Shown here one piece after another: positions 1 through 11,640 of a stretch of DNA of 64,000 nt. The notes below the pieces were generated by a model. The model worked only from the letters and a program-made list of their open reading frames with translations, searched no databases and was not told the DNA's origin. The translations under genes were made by a program, and so were the position numbers. The DNA is from Pagrus major (Eukaryota; Chordata; Actinopteri; Spariformes; Sparidae): assembly GCF_040436345.1 (NCBI RefSeq), contig NC_133230.1, positions 13,092,197-13,156,196 on the forward strand. The letters are read 5' to 3'. Position 1 is the stretch's first letter, and each line of letters opens with the position of its first letter.

Positions 1-1460
1 TGCAGAAACAGTGAGTTGTCTTTTAGTCCCTCGTTAATGATTAAAAGTTGCTGAGCGATGCTCGTGTGTTTACCAGCCTTGATATTGTGAGCTGTGCAGA
101 ACAATGGTCTGTTTGTCCTGTTGGACTGATCTGTAGCTCTGACTGGATGTTGTGTTTGTGGTTATCAGCCTGGTGCAGGCACAGTACTGGCACGACCCCT
201 TAAATGACGACCTGTACAAGAAGCACAGCCGCTTCCTGGCCGACATCAATCAGGAGAGGGTGAGCGAGCCGCTGCAGCGCTTTACCAAAAGCAGATCAGA
301 CCAGGAGCCATTAACGCACAATTCAATATAATAAGTTCAGACACTTGTTGTGTAATATCTAAAATATTCTGCTTTTAAAGGCTGTAAATGAGACTTATAA
401 GAAGAATCTTCAGCTGCTGGAGAAGTTCGTCATGGTCAAGTTCCTGCAGGACACTGTGGTGGATCCTGTTGGTACAGAGGTAACTTACACACTTTACTTC
501 TTTTTAAAAACATCACCTCACTGTCTAATTTGTGTATGAACAGTCTTGATCTCAAACCGTCTCGTCCTGATTCTTGCTGTAGTGGTTCGGCTTCCTGAAA
601 ACCGGCCAGGCCAAAGAGATGGAGACCCTGCAGGAGAGCGTTCTCTACAAAGAGGTAACAGTGTTTATCGTGGAGAAATACAGCTGATTAAAATCCACAA
701 AAGACAAAGTGGCGTTTTGAAAGAAAGTGACATTTTCAGATTGCATCCAGTCCAGTTTGTGTTTCTTCCAGGTGTGAAGTTGTTGTCCTTATTCTTACAT
801 AGTTAAAGTTTTTAAAGGAAACAGTCATTATCTACTCACTTTCATGCCGATGGAAAGTCAGGTGAAGTTTCCTTGTCCGCAAAACATTTCTGGAGTTTCA
901 CAGCAAAACGGTGTTGCAGCACGTCTCCAGAAGCCCTGAGGTCCCACACTGATTTGGAGCGACGTTAACACCCTTTTTTAAAAGCCTAAATCTTCACTGT
1001 AGCTGCTAAGCTGAGAGTGTTAGCGTGCATCCTGTCTGAAGCTGGTGCACGAGTTTGACGGCGCAGAGGGTGTAAATAACGTCTTTTCAAATCACTTTGG
1101 GATCTCGGGGCTTCTGGAGACTTGGATTACACAACCAGACCTGTGTGAAGCCATTTGTATGGGGGTGTTTTTAACGTTTTAAGTCTCCAGAAATGTTTTG
1201 TGGACTACAAAACTTCACCTGAGTAGATAACGACTGAATTCATCATATAGTATGAAGGATGTTTATGCTATAACAATCCTCTTCTGTTTTAATTTACGTG
1301 AAGAGTTTTCTGAGGTGTGAATTGTGTCCACATGCAGGATCGTCTGGGCCTGGCAGCGATGGACAAGGCTGGGAAGCTGGTTTTTCTGGCTACGGAGGGA
1401 GACCACCTCCAGTTCACCAGAGAGTGGTTCAACGCACACCTGCTGCCTTATTTACGCTGA
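1..1460 (+). CDS. ppt1: Palmitoyl-protein thioesterase 1, C-terminal part (last five coding exons)
   Basis: Lysosomal serine hydrolase that removes palmitate from cysteines of S-acylated proteins during their degradation. The window cuts the gene, so the N-terminal part with the catalytic serine is missing. Exons are 1-10, 169-259, 381-479, 583-654 and 1338-1460, each with GT/AG borders, and the stop TGA is at 1458-1460. Joined, they give about 131 residues that follow vertebrate PPT1 closely. Recognisable blocks are [46 protein letters not shown] and ATEGDHLQF. The aspartate in FLQD and the histidine in EGDH match the catalytic Asp and His of the human enzyme. One N-glycosylation sequon (NET) is visible. 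The gene is convergent with cap1. It is intact in the visible part, and the identification is very secure. Confidence 0.95.
811..1240. mobile_element. Non-autonomous inverted-repeat DNA transposon (MITE), copy 1
   Basis: It lies in the last ppt1 intron. The left arm (about 823-895) and right arm (about 1185-1233) are imperfect inverted repeats of each other, sharing GGTGAAGTTT and AAAACATTTCTGGAG on opposite strands. A second copy is at about 36650-37050 and a partial third at about 61480-61700. No transposase frame is present. The family name is not known to me. Confidence 0.75.
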
Positions 1461-1830
1461 AACACTCCCACTAAGTCATCTCAGAGTGAATATAACAGAC
1501 AACAAGTGAAGTTTCTGGAGCAATATGATGAAAATTAAGAGCAAACAAGCTTAATAACCGGAGCCGAGATGCAGAGAGCACATGATTCATTCCTTTTGCA
1601 CTGCATCAGTCGTCGCATGATGATAGTTTTTGTGATGCTTTGTTAATTTTAGCAGCTAATTTATAAGCGGGTCTACTTTGTTTTACTAACACTAGAATAT
1701 AAGTGTTGTTTCTAATGTGAATTCTTCTGATTAGGTCAAAATTATTGTCAGAAATTTTCACTTAATTTTTTCACTTTTTTTCTGTTCTAACTTGCCAACG
1801 AACCTCATTTAACATCATCTGTACATATTA

Positions 1831-1836
1831 AATAAA
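1831..1836 (+). terminator. ppt1: Probable ppt1 poly(A) signal AATAAA
   Basis: This AATAAA lies about 370 bases after the ppt1 stop and is followed by an A-rich then T-rich stretch. Cleavage would fall near 1850-1860, which meets the cap1 3' end coming from the other strand. Confidence 0.65.
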
Positions 1837-1857
1837 GACAAAACAAAAAAAAGATGT

Positions 1858-1863
1858 TTTATT
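1858..1863 (-). terminator. cap1: Probable cap1 poly(A) signal (AATAAA on minus strand)
   Basis: TTTATT on the plus strand reads AATAAA on the cap1 strand, about 1.1 kb after the cap1 stop. Its cleavage site would fall near 1835-1845, so cap1 and ppt1 transcripts would just overlap. Confidence 0.55.
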
Positions 1864-2516
1864 GCAACATTTTTTTAATGATATCTCCAGTACTAATGAG
1901 CAGAATTCTGATTTTTGGACCCAAAAAAAAACAAAATGAAAGAGGTAAAAGAAAGACGACAGAAAAGAAAATACAGCGAAGAGCTTCATCGTGAAGATGT
2001 GGAGAGACGACGGTGGTCAGGCTAATATTTTTAATTAATATCTATACAGATGATTACAGCAGATGTTTCCATTCTAGAGGTGGAGGTGAAGCATCTAACG
2101 ATCAATGATTCTGTCCTTCAGTCTGTACGAACATCTCTCGGCTCTTTAATCGCCAACTTTTCCTTACATGCCTCCTTACATGGAATGTTTTTTAATACTC
2201 GGGAATGTCCTATGTGTAGAATTAATGGAAAGCACATGGAATGATCATTTTTAATTGTTCCAACATCACCTAAATGGAGAGTTTCATGATGTGACACAAC
2301 TTGTTTTTAACTCTTATTTATGTGCTCTGAGTGCTTTTCATATTATTATCCACTATGAATATTAATATCATTATGGTCAACATCAGCAGAGATGATATGG
2401 ATGCTTTTATCCTCTGAAAAAAAGGGCTGTTTGACAAGAAACCTCTTTAGGAATCACACCAGCCCCTCCTGACCAGGAAGAGGAGAAAGAAAAGAAGAGC
2501 AGCCTGAAGCGTCCTG

Positions 2517-2810
2517 ATTGGCTGCCGTGCTTTTGTCGCAGAGGGATCGATATCCCTGTTCCCGTGTTGGCTATTCTACCTAATAAATTTAGCTTAGCAT
2601 TATCCAGATAGATTTAAAAAATATATATAGAGCATCCCAGCTATTGGCAAAACTCGTGAATGTTTTTGAAAAGTGCTCACAGGCTCAGAGGGGGAAACCA
2701 ATTTGAATGACAAGCTGCTCCCTGCTGATTGGCTGGAGGATTTGCTCCAGATAAAAGCGAGCAGTCCTCTCATTGGCTTATGGAAGGGACAGCTTAAGCT
2801 GTGATTGGCT
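2517..2810. promoter_or_regulatory. Cluster of four ATTGGCT (inverted CCAAT) boxes
   Basis: ATTGGCT occurs at 2517-2523, 2728-2734, 2772-2778 and 2804-2810, all in the same orientation, inside the cap1 3' UTR. CCAAT boxes, bound by NF-Y, are typical of promoters. No promoter is expected here, so this is a candidate for a cryptic or antisense promoter, or for a short repeat. The function is inference only. Confidence 0.35.
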
Positions 2811-2986
2811 GATACGGAAGGAGGAAGGAGGGGGGGTGGGGGGGAGATAAAACGCATGAGGTCCAAATCTCAGTCTACAGTGTGAGAGTTAGCTGGTGGG
2901 GTTGGTGGATCAGTCAGGAAGGCATTTGCAAAAAAAGGGTGGGGATGGTGTCGAGGAGGGGTGGCCATTTTTCATGCTGCCCAAGT

Positions 2987-5900
2987 CTACCCGGCGATCT
3001 CTGTTGCTGTGGTGACGAGCTTCTTGCCGTCCCAGACGGTCTTGAACTGCTCGGGAACGGGGCACTCCGTCTGAGAGAGGGAATAAGAGAGAGAAGTCCA
3101 GGTGAAATTCATATCTCACATGCAGGATGAATCTGAAAATACTCTATTTTATTTTTGTCAACAAAACTCATGAAAGGACCAAAAACCAACACAACTGTGT
3201 GTTAATCTGTCTTTAAATATTGTTGAACTGAGGACTTGTCCACCTGTATACACATGAGAATGCCAAGAGGAAAAAGGTGTATCAGGTTTTGGATACTAAG
3301 ACAATTCACGTCACTTAATTGTTGTTTTTGTTGACAATAAGACAAATATAGAATATCACCAGACTTGTCCTTTGACAATTTTTTAAAATGTCCCCCCCTG
3401 AAAGGATACTCACGAAGTCTCCGTCATTGGCGGGGACCAGGATGTTCATCTCTGAGCTCTTGGCGCTGACGATCTCACAGGTCATAGAGTCTTTGCTCAG
3501 GTAGACGTGGCAACCGTCCGTCTTGTTGATGGAGATAGTGGGGACCTTACCCATGACCTGCATACACAAAGGCAACAAAATTAACATGATGGCTGTTGGA
3601 TTTATTTCTGCTGTATCTGATGAGACACGTTTCTGCACTCAACCCAAGATTTCAGTGAACAGTGGAGCTGCTCTGTAGCCAAAAACTGAGCTTTTATTGT
3701 GTAACTACATGAATATAAATCAGGGTGTTCATGAAAAATGCATTGATATTCAGCCAAAAACAGCTGAAGAGTGACAGGACGGCAGAGACCACTGGGTGAG
3801 ATCATGAAATTCAACAAAGCCGGTGGGTGTGATCCAAATATCAACATCTCACTGCAGTCCGCCGATTCACAGGGAGTTCCTTGTGTCCGTTACATGAGGC
3901 TTTTCCACACCGAGTCAAACCATGCCGTGCTGATTTGCTTTTCCATTACCAATTTTTCCACACCGAGTTGAGCTGAACCACTCCTCCAAGCGATTGTGGC
4001 CAAACGCGTGACGACCCCACTTCTCCCCTAAAAACAAGCCTGTTGTGATTGTGAGACTCACGTTTGGAGACACGAGAGAAAGGCGTTTGTCCCGATACTA
4101 CTAGCTCTCTGTGGTCTGAAGTTTAGCTCCTCTCCTCTCCTCTCCTCTCCCATTTGTATTTTCAGACATCTGCTGTCTTTTTACCGTTTCATCCTGTTCA
4201 CTTCCAGCTGTTCCAGGAGTTATGTTAAGTTATCGCTGGTGAAAACCCAAAATCTCCAAGAGGAGCAATGTCGGGAGAAATGGACAATATTTACATGTCA
4301 ACGAGAATTAATTGGATTGATTGGTTTTGTGGCGACTTGTGGCGTGTTTTTTCTTTCTTTTGTATACATGTGTACTTTATGGTTAAATTAATAAAAACAC
4401 TGCATGTTGTACACACCTGGATCTTGACATCCTTGCAGTTGATGATATCTACGATGCCCACGACATCGTCAAACACCAGGCCCATTTTCTTACAGTTGTC
4501 TGATGGAGAGAAACAAATACATATTTAGATGACAGACATATGCAAGTCAAATGTATTATTTGACGTTTATGTCTAAATGTCCAGGAGAAAGGTCTCTGTA
4601 AGAGTTACAGAAATGTAAGAACCTTAATGGATTTTGTCACTTCTGTTAAAATTCATCTGATTTCTATTTGTGAGTTAATCATGATTACGTTTTGGAGGAT
4701 GTGCGCAGGAAGTATATCATCAAAGATTCATGGACTTAAGCCCAGAGTTCTTTAAGCTTACATTTGTTTACATTTTTGCAAACTGGCACCATTTAAAGCA
4801 TGCTGGATTAGCAATTAGCAGTTCCTCTTCGCACTGTACCCATGGATGTACAGACAACTATCACTGGATTACTGTGAAACTGCAGAAAACTTAAAACCGT
4901 GATGATTCTCAGGCAAGTTCTGGAGTAACAGGAGCCTCTCTTTCTGTGATTTCTAAGCAGATTTATTTGTATTCACAATGGACACATGGAGAGAATGATA
5001 TCCCCAGAAAATCTAAGTTAATCTCTGACAAACAGAAGTTTAAGTACCATAATTCCCTCTGTGAGCTGTATGTAACAGCCGCTGCAGCTCCAACTGTTGA
5101 CAGAGTCGATCAGCGAGCCAAAACACAACAACTAACTTCCTGTTTTCAGAGCACAGACAAACACCTGTCCTTTTCACCTCACATCTCGCCCTAGTGCCTC
5201 CCCTTTAACCTCCTGGCTGACGAGCGACTTCACCTTCCTCTAAATATCTGACACAGTTTTGTTCTTACCTAAAGTGATGGAGTTGATTTTGCCCTTGACC
5301 TGCAGGGTGCTCTTGTTACACTTGAAGGCATAGACCACTTGTTTCAGCTCAGTGTCGTTGATCACCAGGCCCTGCGCTCCCTCGTGGTTCTCCTGCAGAA
5401 GGCAAGAAGAAGAAAACGTTAAGAAAATTGAGCCAGAGTGTAAATTAGAAAATATGTGATTAAAGCAGGATGGAACAATGGAGTTACTACGGTATAAAAG
5501 GTTGTTTTTCTGGTTCAGAGACTAATAGTTGTACAATGCTTTTGCTTTTCCATGGAAACTACGTACAAGTAACTTTTAAGTGAGTGAACCAACAAACTCA
5601 CCACTTTCCACTTCTTCCCATCCAGCTCCAACACGGGGGGCAGCGTGCGAGTCGGGGTGGCAGACGCGGCAGGTCGGGCAGCGGGGGAAGCGAAAGGTTT
5701 CGGTCCGGCACGTACGCCAGCACCTTGACCCCTCAGATTAGGATTCTTGTGAGTCTTCTGGTCGTCGCTCACATGCTTCAGGCCTGGAGAGGTCAAGGAA
5801 GACAGGAAGAGAGACACCGTAAGACAGAGAGTAGATGTCACAAAAATTCAGATGGATGTAATTTACTCAATTTCAATTATTTGACACATTTGTATTTACC

Positions 5901-8900
5901 TTTAAGTTAACTATCCAACAACATATGAAATAGTTAAAATTAGTTCCACTGTGACCAGCTACAGAGCTTAAATGCTGCTTAAACATGACTGCATCAGTGA
6001 GAGTGACCTAATAATATGATACATAAACAGTATTCAACAGCCAGGGACCATTTTTCTGCACCGAGTACTTTTACTTTTGGGAGTACATTTTGTGGCTCGT
6101 GCTTTCATGATCGAGTTCACTCAGACTACCTACCGCTGGTGATGTTGGACCCCTGGTTGATGGCGGCGAACAAAGCGTTACGGTCGTCGGGACCACCAGC
6201 ATCGCCTCTGCCGCCAGAGGATCCGCCAAAGTCCATGGGGGGAGGAGGTCCGGGGGGAGGTGGGGGAGGGGCTCCACCGGCAGGAGCCCTAGGGGGAGCG
6301 GCAGAGGCCGAAGCTACGGGACCCTGAGGTGGACAAAAAAATTAGAAACGCCGTATTTGAATCTAATGTCACAACATGAGTCAGCTGATATTTTATAACA
6401 GTTGTGCTTAGAAGAAGTTGTGTAAACAACCAACAAGAATAAAGCTGGCTTTGATTTTGCTTGCAATCACTTTCCATGAATCTTCATAAGCCGCGTTTCC
6501 TCCTAACCGTGAAGCAAATTTGACACAACCTTTTAAAATATCAGAAAAATTTAATTAGATAATTTTGTGCATTTCTTTTACCCGGTCTGAAGCGAATAAG
6601 CTAGGCTATGCAAAGTGTAGTTTCATCAGAAGATGGCAGTATAGGCTACATTATGCACAGCTGTAGAGGTCGCGAATTGGAAACAAACCAGTTGTTTGCA
6701 ATCGCTGATGGACCTCCAAGAAGAAAAAGGAGACGTTTGTGTGCTAGTTTCATTTTGGTTTTCTTTACGGTTCCATTTCTGTCAATTTTGTATAATTTCA
6801 TCCCCATTTAGGAACTTAAGTAGGTTAAATCATTGTCTTTGATTGGCTCCTCCTGCCCAGAACATACTGTTATAAACTTTCACTTCACTGTGAGAATGAG
6901 TTTGATAGATACGTCTTACCCCTCACAATCCGCGAAGTACATTGTTACAAGTAGGCTATCTTAGGGGTTGTTAAGCGTGATTCTTAGAGGACTCACAGTC
7001 TTGCTCCAGGCCAGTCCAGTGGTGTGGTGATCTTTGACGTATTTCTGCAGATCAGTCCAGATGGCGACATAGGCCTTCACCCAGTCCACATGTGTCTTGT
7101 CCCTGTGAGGAAGAGATGGAAACAGAATTGTCTGTTGATCATCTTTTCACGTGCAAACCTTGATATTTTATGTCTCATTTCCCTCCTTGAGCAGTTTGTT
7201 TCTTTTCTCTGCATCCCACAGGAAAACACAATGCATGAGACAGTCCGCACACAAACAGAACCAGACATTTACTACTTAAAATAGAGCATATAACATTCGC
7301 CAACCCACGTTAACCACTGAGCCCAGATCTCATACACCATGAATGTTTTGATCCTTGTGTTTGTATACAGCATTACTGTTTTGCATTCAACTCTGCAGAG
7401 AGTTTACTAACACAATGAGTAAAGGCTTGTTGATTATTTTTGGTGCAACTGATCAGCATAAACAGGCTGATTTTAGTCTAAATAACGTCTACCTTCCAGC
7501 TTGACTGCAAAACACAAAGTGCTTTGAGTTAAGGTTCAAATACAGGAAGTACCAGCGTGTGTCTGTGTGTCGTGTGGCAGTGCTGACTCAGTAAAACTGA
7601 ACTTAAAAAAAAAAGAGCCTCGAGGAAGGAAAGATGGAAGACAGATGGTTTGGCTGGATATGAAAGTTTATCTTGACTCTTTAAGTCATCCAACGTTACA
7701 ACATTTAAAAAACAAACGATGCAGTTAAAAAAGAAACAAATTGCAGAAGGAAGCCCACTAGATTGTTGTGTAACATCTAAAATTAACGTCACTGCTGCAG
7801 ACAAAGGAGGAAACGCAACACAACAAAGCTTTACTTACTTTTCCTTGTAATCCTTGAGCACGCGGTTGCCGTAGAACATGGAGGCGTCCTGCATCTCTTT
7901 AACGTAGGGGCCGGGCTTTGGAGCCTGGGACACAAAGACAAAAAAACACCATGAGTCCTAACTGTCTTAACTGAGATTAAAATCAGCAGTTTCACATTTT
8001 GGGTAATACACAACATATTTGCTGTATTGCAGAGTAAGATGAGTGTGGAGCTGCTGTCTCTAGCTTCATATTTAGCCTACAAACATGACTGGTATCGACC
8101 TTCTCATCAAACTCTCAGCGACAAGGTGAAGACATGCATTCTTTACAACAGCAAATGAATGGCTACTGTGATAAATTCAAATCACAGGCCATGTTTATAA
8201 CGAGATCTCCAAGATATTAGAGTAGGCGTAAGAAGAATGAATGTGTCTATTATGGGTGTTTGAAAAGCCGATGCATTATTCATCAGGATCAAAAACGTCA
8301 ACAAACAAAGAGTTAATCATCCAAACTGTAACAGTGAAGCTCTGTTGCTGGTGCCAGCCAAGAAACTGTTGTTCACCAGACAGCGATGACAGAATCAAAG
8401 AGAGGCTTGTTTCCGGCCTTTATAAACTCATTTATCTGCCCACACACACACACAGTTAGTCTCTGTAACACACAAACCACAGTGACAAAATTCTGCCCAA
8501 CTTACAATGGCAACCCATCCGAGGGCCGGTACGCTCTCGCTCACAGTGGAGAGGTGGTTGAAGAGCTGCGAGCTGCGGTTCTTCTCGCGAAACTGCTGCA
8601 CTTCGGCGATCAGGTCGCTTATCGGCTTCAGGAGCCTGGCCAACACATCCTGTAGAGGAAAGAGACGACGCAAAGTTTCACTCAGATGGTGGATTTTAGC
8701 AACAGACTTTTTGTACCAACAAGAACATTCTACATATTCAAAAAAGCTATTTGTAGCAGTATTTTTTTCTTTTTTAGTCTTCTCTCATTACTGTGGAGAA
8801 TATAATTAGAGATGCAACTGGCCAGGGACCAGAATCGGGTGATTTTAAGCATGAACAGCGACCGGCCAGGGAGTGCCAGACATATCCGATTCTGTGCCGG

Positions 8901-10712
8901 ACGGATTTATACATATCTCACCCGCCCGCCAGTCGACAGACATCGACAGAGAGAACAGTGCATTAGACAGACTCCTTCCATTTTCACCTTTCACAATAAG
9001 AGTCCTGGATACCAGTATACACTGCAAATGGTTATCAGGGGGAACTTAAATTCACTTGGACCATTTCACTTTTAGGCCACTGAATAAAATAGCTTATGTG
9101 TTGGATAAAGTGGGACATACTGCAATTCATCATCAGTTTGATGTTATTTGTACAAAAAAGCAACAATGTTTCCATCAATATGGGAAAGTGTCGGATCTAA
9201 TTCTTGTGTATAAGGTTTAAATATGCTGTAGACTATCAGGTTGACAGTTTAAGAGCTCTACAATGAGCATTTGTCGTGTTAAAAATAAATTGTAGGTACT
9301 GAGAGTGCCCTGAGTGTGTAAAATAAATGTTTACGTATGAATTTACACAATAAGAAATTTTCTGCCAGCCAGACTTATTTGCAGCAACAGCATTGTTTCT
9401 TGCCGTCATAGTTTTTTCAGATTCAGTGGAAGGAGAGGTGGTTTCCTTGCATTTTGTGTCGGAGAAGAGTCAAATGATGCCCCTTTTTATGGGAACATGT
9501 AGAGAGCCTGAAGAAGAAAGCCTGGCTGTGTCGAACTTGCGTCGTATTACACCCCTCTGATTACGTAAAATAAATATATCTAGTGTTGCTGTTAACGGGG
9601 GAAGTCTTCTTATGTCTGTAAAGTGATTAATAAAGTATGTCGTCTTCTTCTTCTTAAAAATGAGGCTCTTTTGCATCAAGTATAAAACCAGCTAGACTAC
9701 TCAACAGTCAACAGAGAGTGAAGGGGCTGTAAGCATAATGAATTATGCTAATATATTGATCAATGCTGTTCAGTTAATTAGACGTTAACTGACCGAGCAT
9801 TAACGAGCTGTGTTCAACTTACATCGCTGGGCTTCTGGCTGGTGGAGGCAATCGCAAGGAACTGTCTCTGAGCTTTGAACGCCCGCTCCATCATATCTGC
9901 CTGGAAGTGAAACAGAAATACGTGAAGAACGAACGATCATCCTGGGGTTTTTACATGCTTTTTCCTCTAACTATTACAGTACTTACAGGACAAACATGCA
10001 TACAACACATGCATTAATCTGCCTTCAGAGATAGTTAGTTTTTAAAAAATGGGGAAAATCACAAGCAGAGATATGTGCAATTTGTAGTTATTATATATGT
10101 AAATAAAATATGTAGAAACGCAGAGACTGACTGACTATTTGATTGAAACTTACATGTTTCTGGACATCGCCCCCGATCTTCTTGCTGAGGGAAAGGTACT
10201 CGGCCATGGGACTGCTGAGGATCACGTCATAGGCCTCGACGTACGCCGATACAGCTGCAGAGAAGAAAAACAAGGCGTTTAAAGCAATCGTGTAACTTCG
10301 CCTGAAAATAACAGCTTCAAGTCATGTTGATGGTCCAGTGTCTTGTAATAGGGTGAATGGTGTCTGACTCAGCCACTCCTCCCCCCCATCACTTGTTACT
10401 GCACTATGTTACTTGAGTGAGCTTGTAGGATCACAGCGTTACATGTTCACTTCAACATACAAGTTGAACACATAACATTGTTATGATGTAGTGAGTTTTG
10501 CTTGTAGTTAGCCCCTACATTACGCATACTTAAAATGATTTATCTGCCTAAAAGTAAGAGACACGATCAGCAGACATCTCTTTCTACAATAGTGATACTT
10601 GATCTTTACCTCCACCAGCTGAGCCTCCAGCACTGCCTCCATGGCCTGAGACCGACTCCAGACGACTCACTGCCACCTCCAGCCGCTGCACCAAACTCGC
10701 CAACTCAGCCAT
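2987..10712 (-). CDS. cap1: Adenylyl cyclase-associated protein 1 (CAP1), complete
   Basis: Cytoplasmic actin regulator that helps cofilin dismantle filaments and recharges G-actin with ATP. The 12 coding exons, from the start codon, are 10712-10610, 10254-10154, 9900-9823, 8649-8506, 7924-7839, 7102-6997, 6323-6134, 5783-5602, 5392-5269, 4499-4417, 3557-3414 and 3070-2987. They total 1425 nt, or 474 aa, against 475 in human. The protein starts [19 protein letters not shown], the N-terminal oligomerisation segment. A helical domain follows to about residue 206, then a proline run (about 216-235), a WH2 actin-binding motif (LFAAINQG to [13 protein letters not shown], about 254-283), and the C-terminal CARP beta domain (about 320-474) ending VTTATEIAG. 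The start is the first ATG of its exon, two bases after the acceptor. All phases agree. cap2 is the obvious alternative, but pairing with ppt1 favours cap1. Confidence 0.95.
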
Positions 10713-11299
10713 ACCTGTGAGACGGAGAGGGTCGTGAAGAAAGGTGCAAACAATGGAGAAGTTAAGCACGAGCTCAAAGGACCCAGTGACAACACAAGGT
10801 TAGATTAAACTGTTTAAAACATAATACAGACGTAACAATTCATTCAATGATAAAATATGCTACAATGATAATGTTTGTGCCAACTGACCCACCGATGGTC
10901 ACGAAGGGGTTAACGACTATAGTTCAGTTTGTACTTCCTGTTCTAGTAGTCTTCTAATTGGGGACTGAATTTCTCTCGAGACCCGAGGTGACAGCAATTA
11001 CTGCAATTAAAAAGTAGCTTCTTTGGTAGGATAGCGAACAGCAGTGCTCTGGATACTGGGCATGTTTTTCCTTGGTTGATTTAGTCCTATGAGGTTTGAT
11101 AGAAAAAGTGTGTGACTGCCTGCAATCAGATGTTGATTCAGATGATTTTCTCAAATGTGAATGTGCAATTTTGGGTCGTTTCTTACACTGTGAGACACAT
11201 CCACCGATTTAGAGCTTCATTTCTTTCCATTTCACATCACAAAAAGGTACGGTTCACTGGATATTCATTGCTCCCTCTAACGTGACTGGCATCTAACAA

Positions 11300-11640
11300 T
11301 CTAGGGCTGCAACAAACGGTCCCAGTATTGATTAATCTTCTCATTATTTTCATTTTCACAATTTCCTACACTCAACGGAGTCATGATCCAAAATCAAGTT
11401 GTTGTTAAGTCATGTTTTATGTGTGTCACTGCACTTTTTTTTGTGGCCAAAAGAAAGGGTAAAAGGTAACTTATTGTGTTAAATGTGCAGATGAGACCAT
11501 CTCATATCAGTCGCAGGCCCTTGAATTGAATCAAAAAATCATACTGTGGCAGGCATTGTGATATCTGCAAATATTATATCGTCAACTTAAGAATCGATAT
11601 AATAAAGTATCTTGATTAAACCGATGATTTCCATCCCTAG
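11300..11640. mobile_element. hAT-like non-autonomous element, degraded
   Basis: It starts CTAGGGCTGCAACA and ends CCATCCCTAG, so the termini are imperfect inverted repeats of the CTAGGG(C/A)TG type seen in fish hAT-derived MITEs. Inside are GATTAAT-rich stretches typical of these repeats. I did not find a clear 8-bp target duplication. Confidence 0.4.

Larger units (their letters stand above)
1840..2986 (-). other. cap1: cap1 3' untranslated region
   Basis: This is the stretch between the cap1 stop codon and its likely poly(A) signal. It has no coding potential. The distal half is AT-rich with ATTTA-type motifs. The half near the stop holds four ATTGGCT boxes (2517-2810) and a G-rich run near 2830-2845. 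No intron is evident. Confidence 0.6.
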
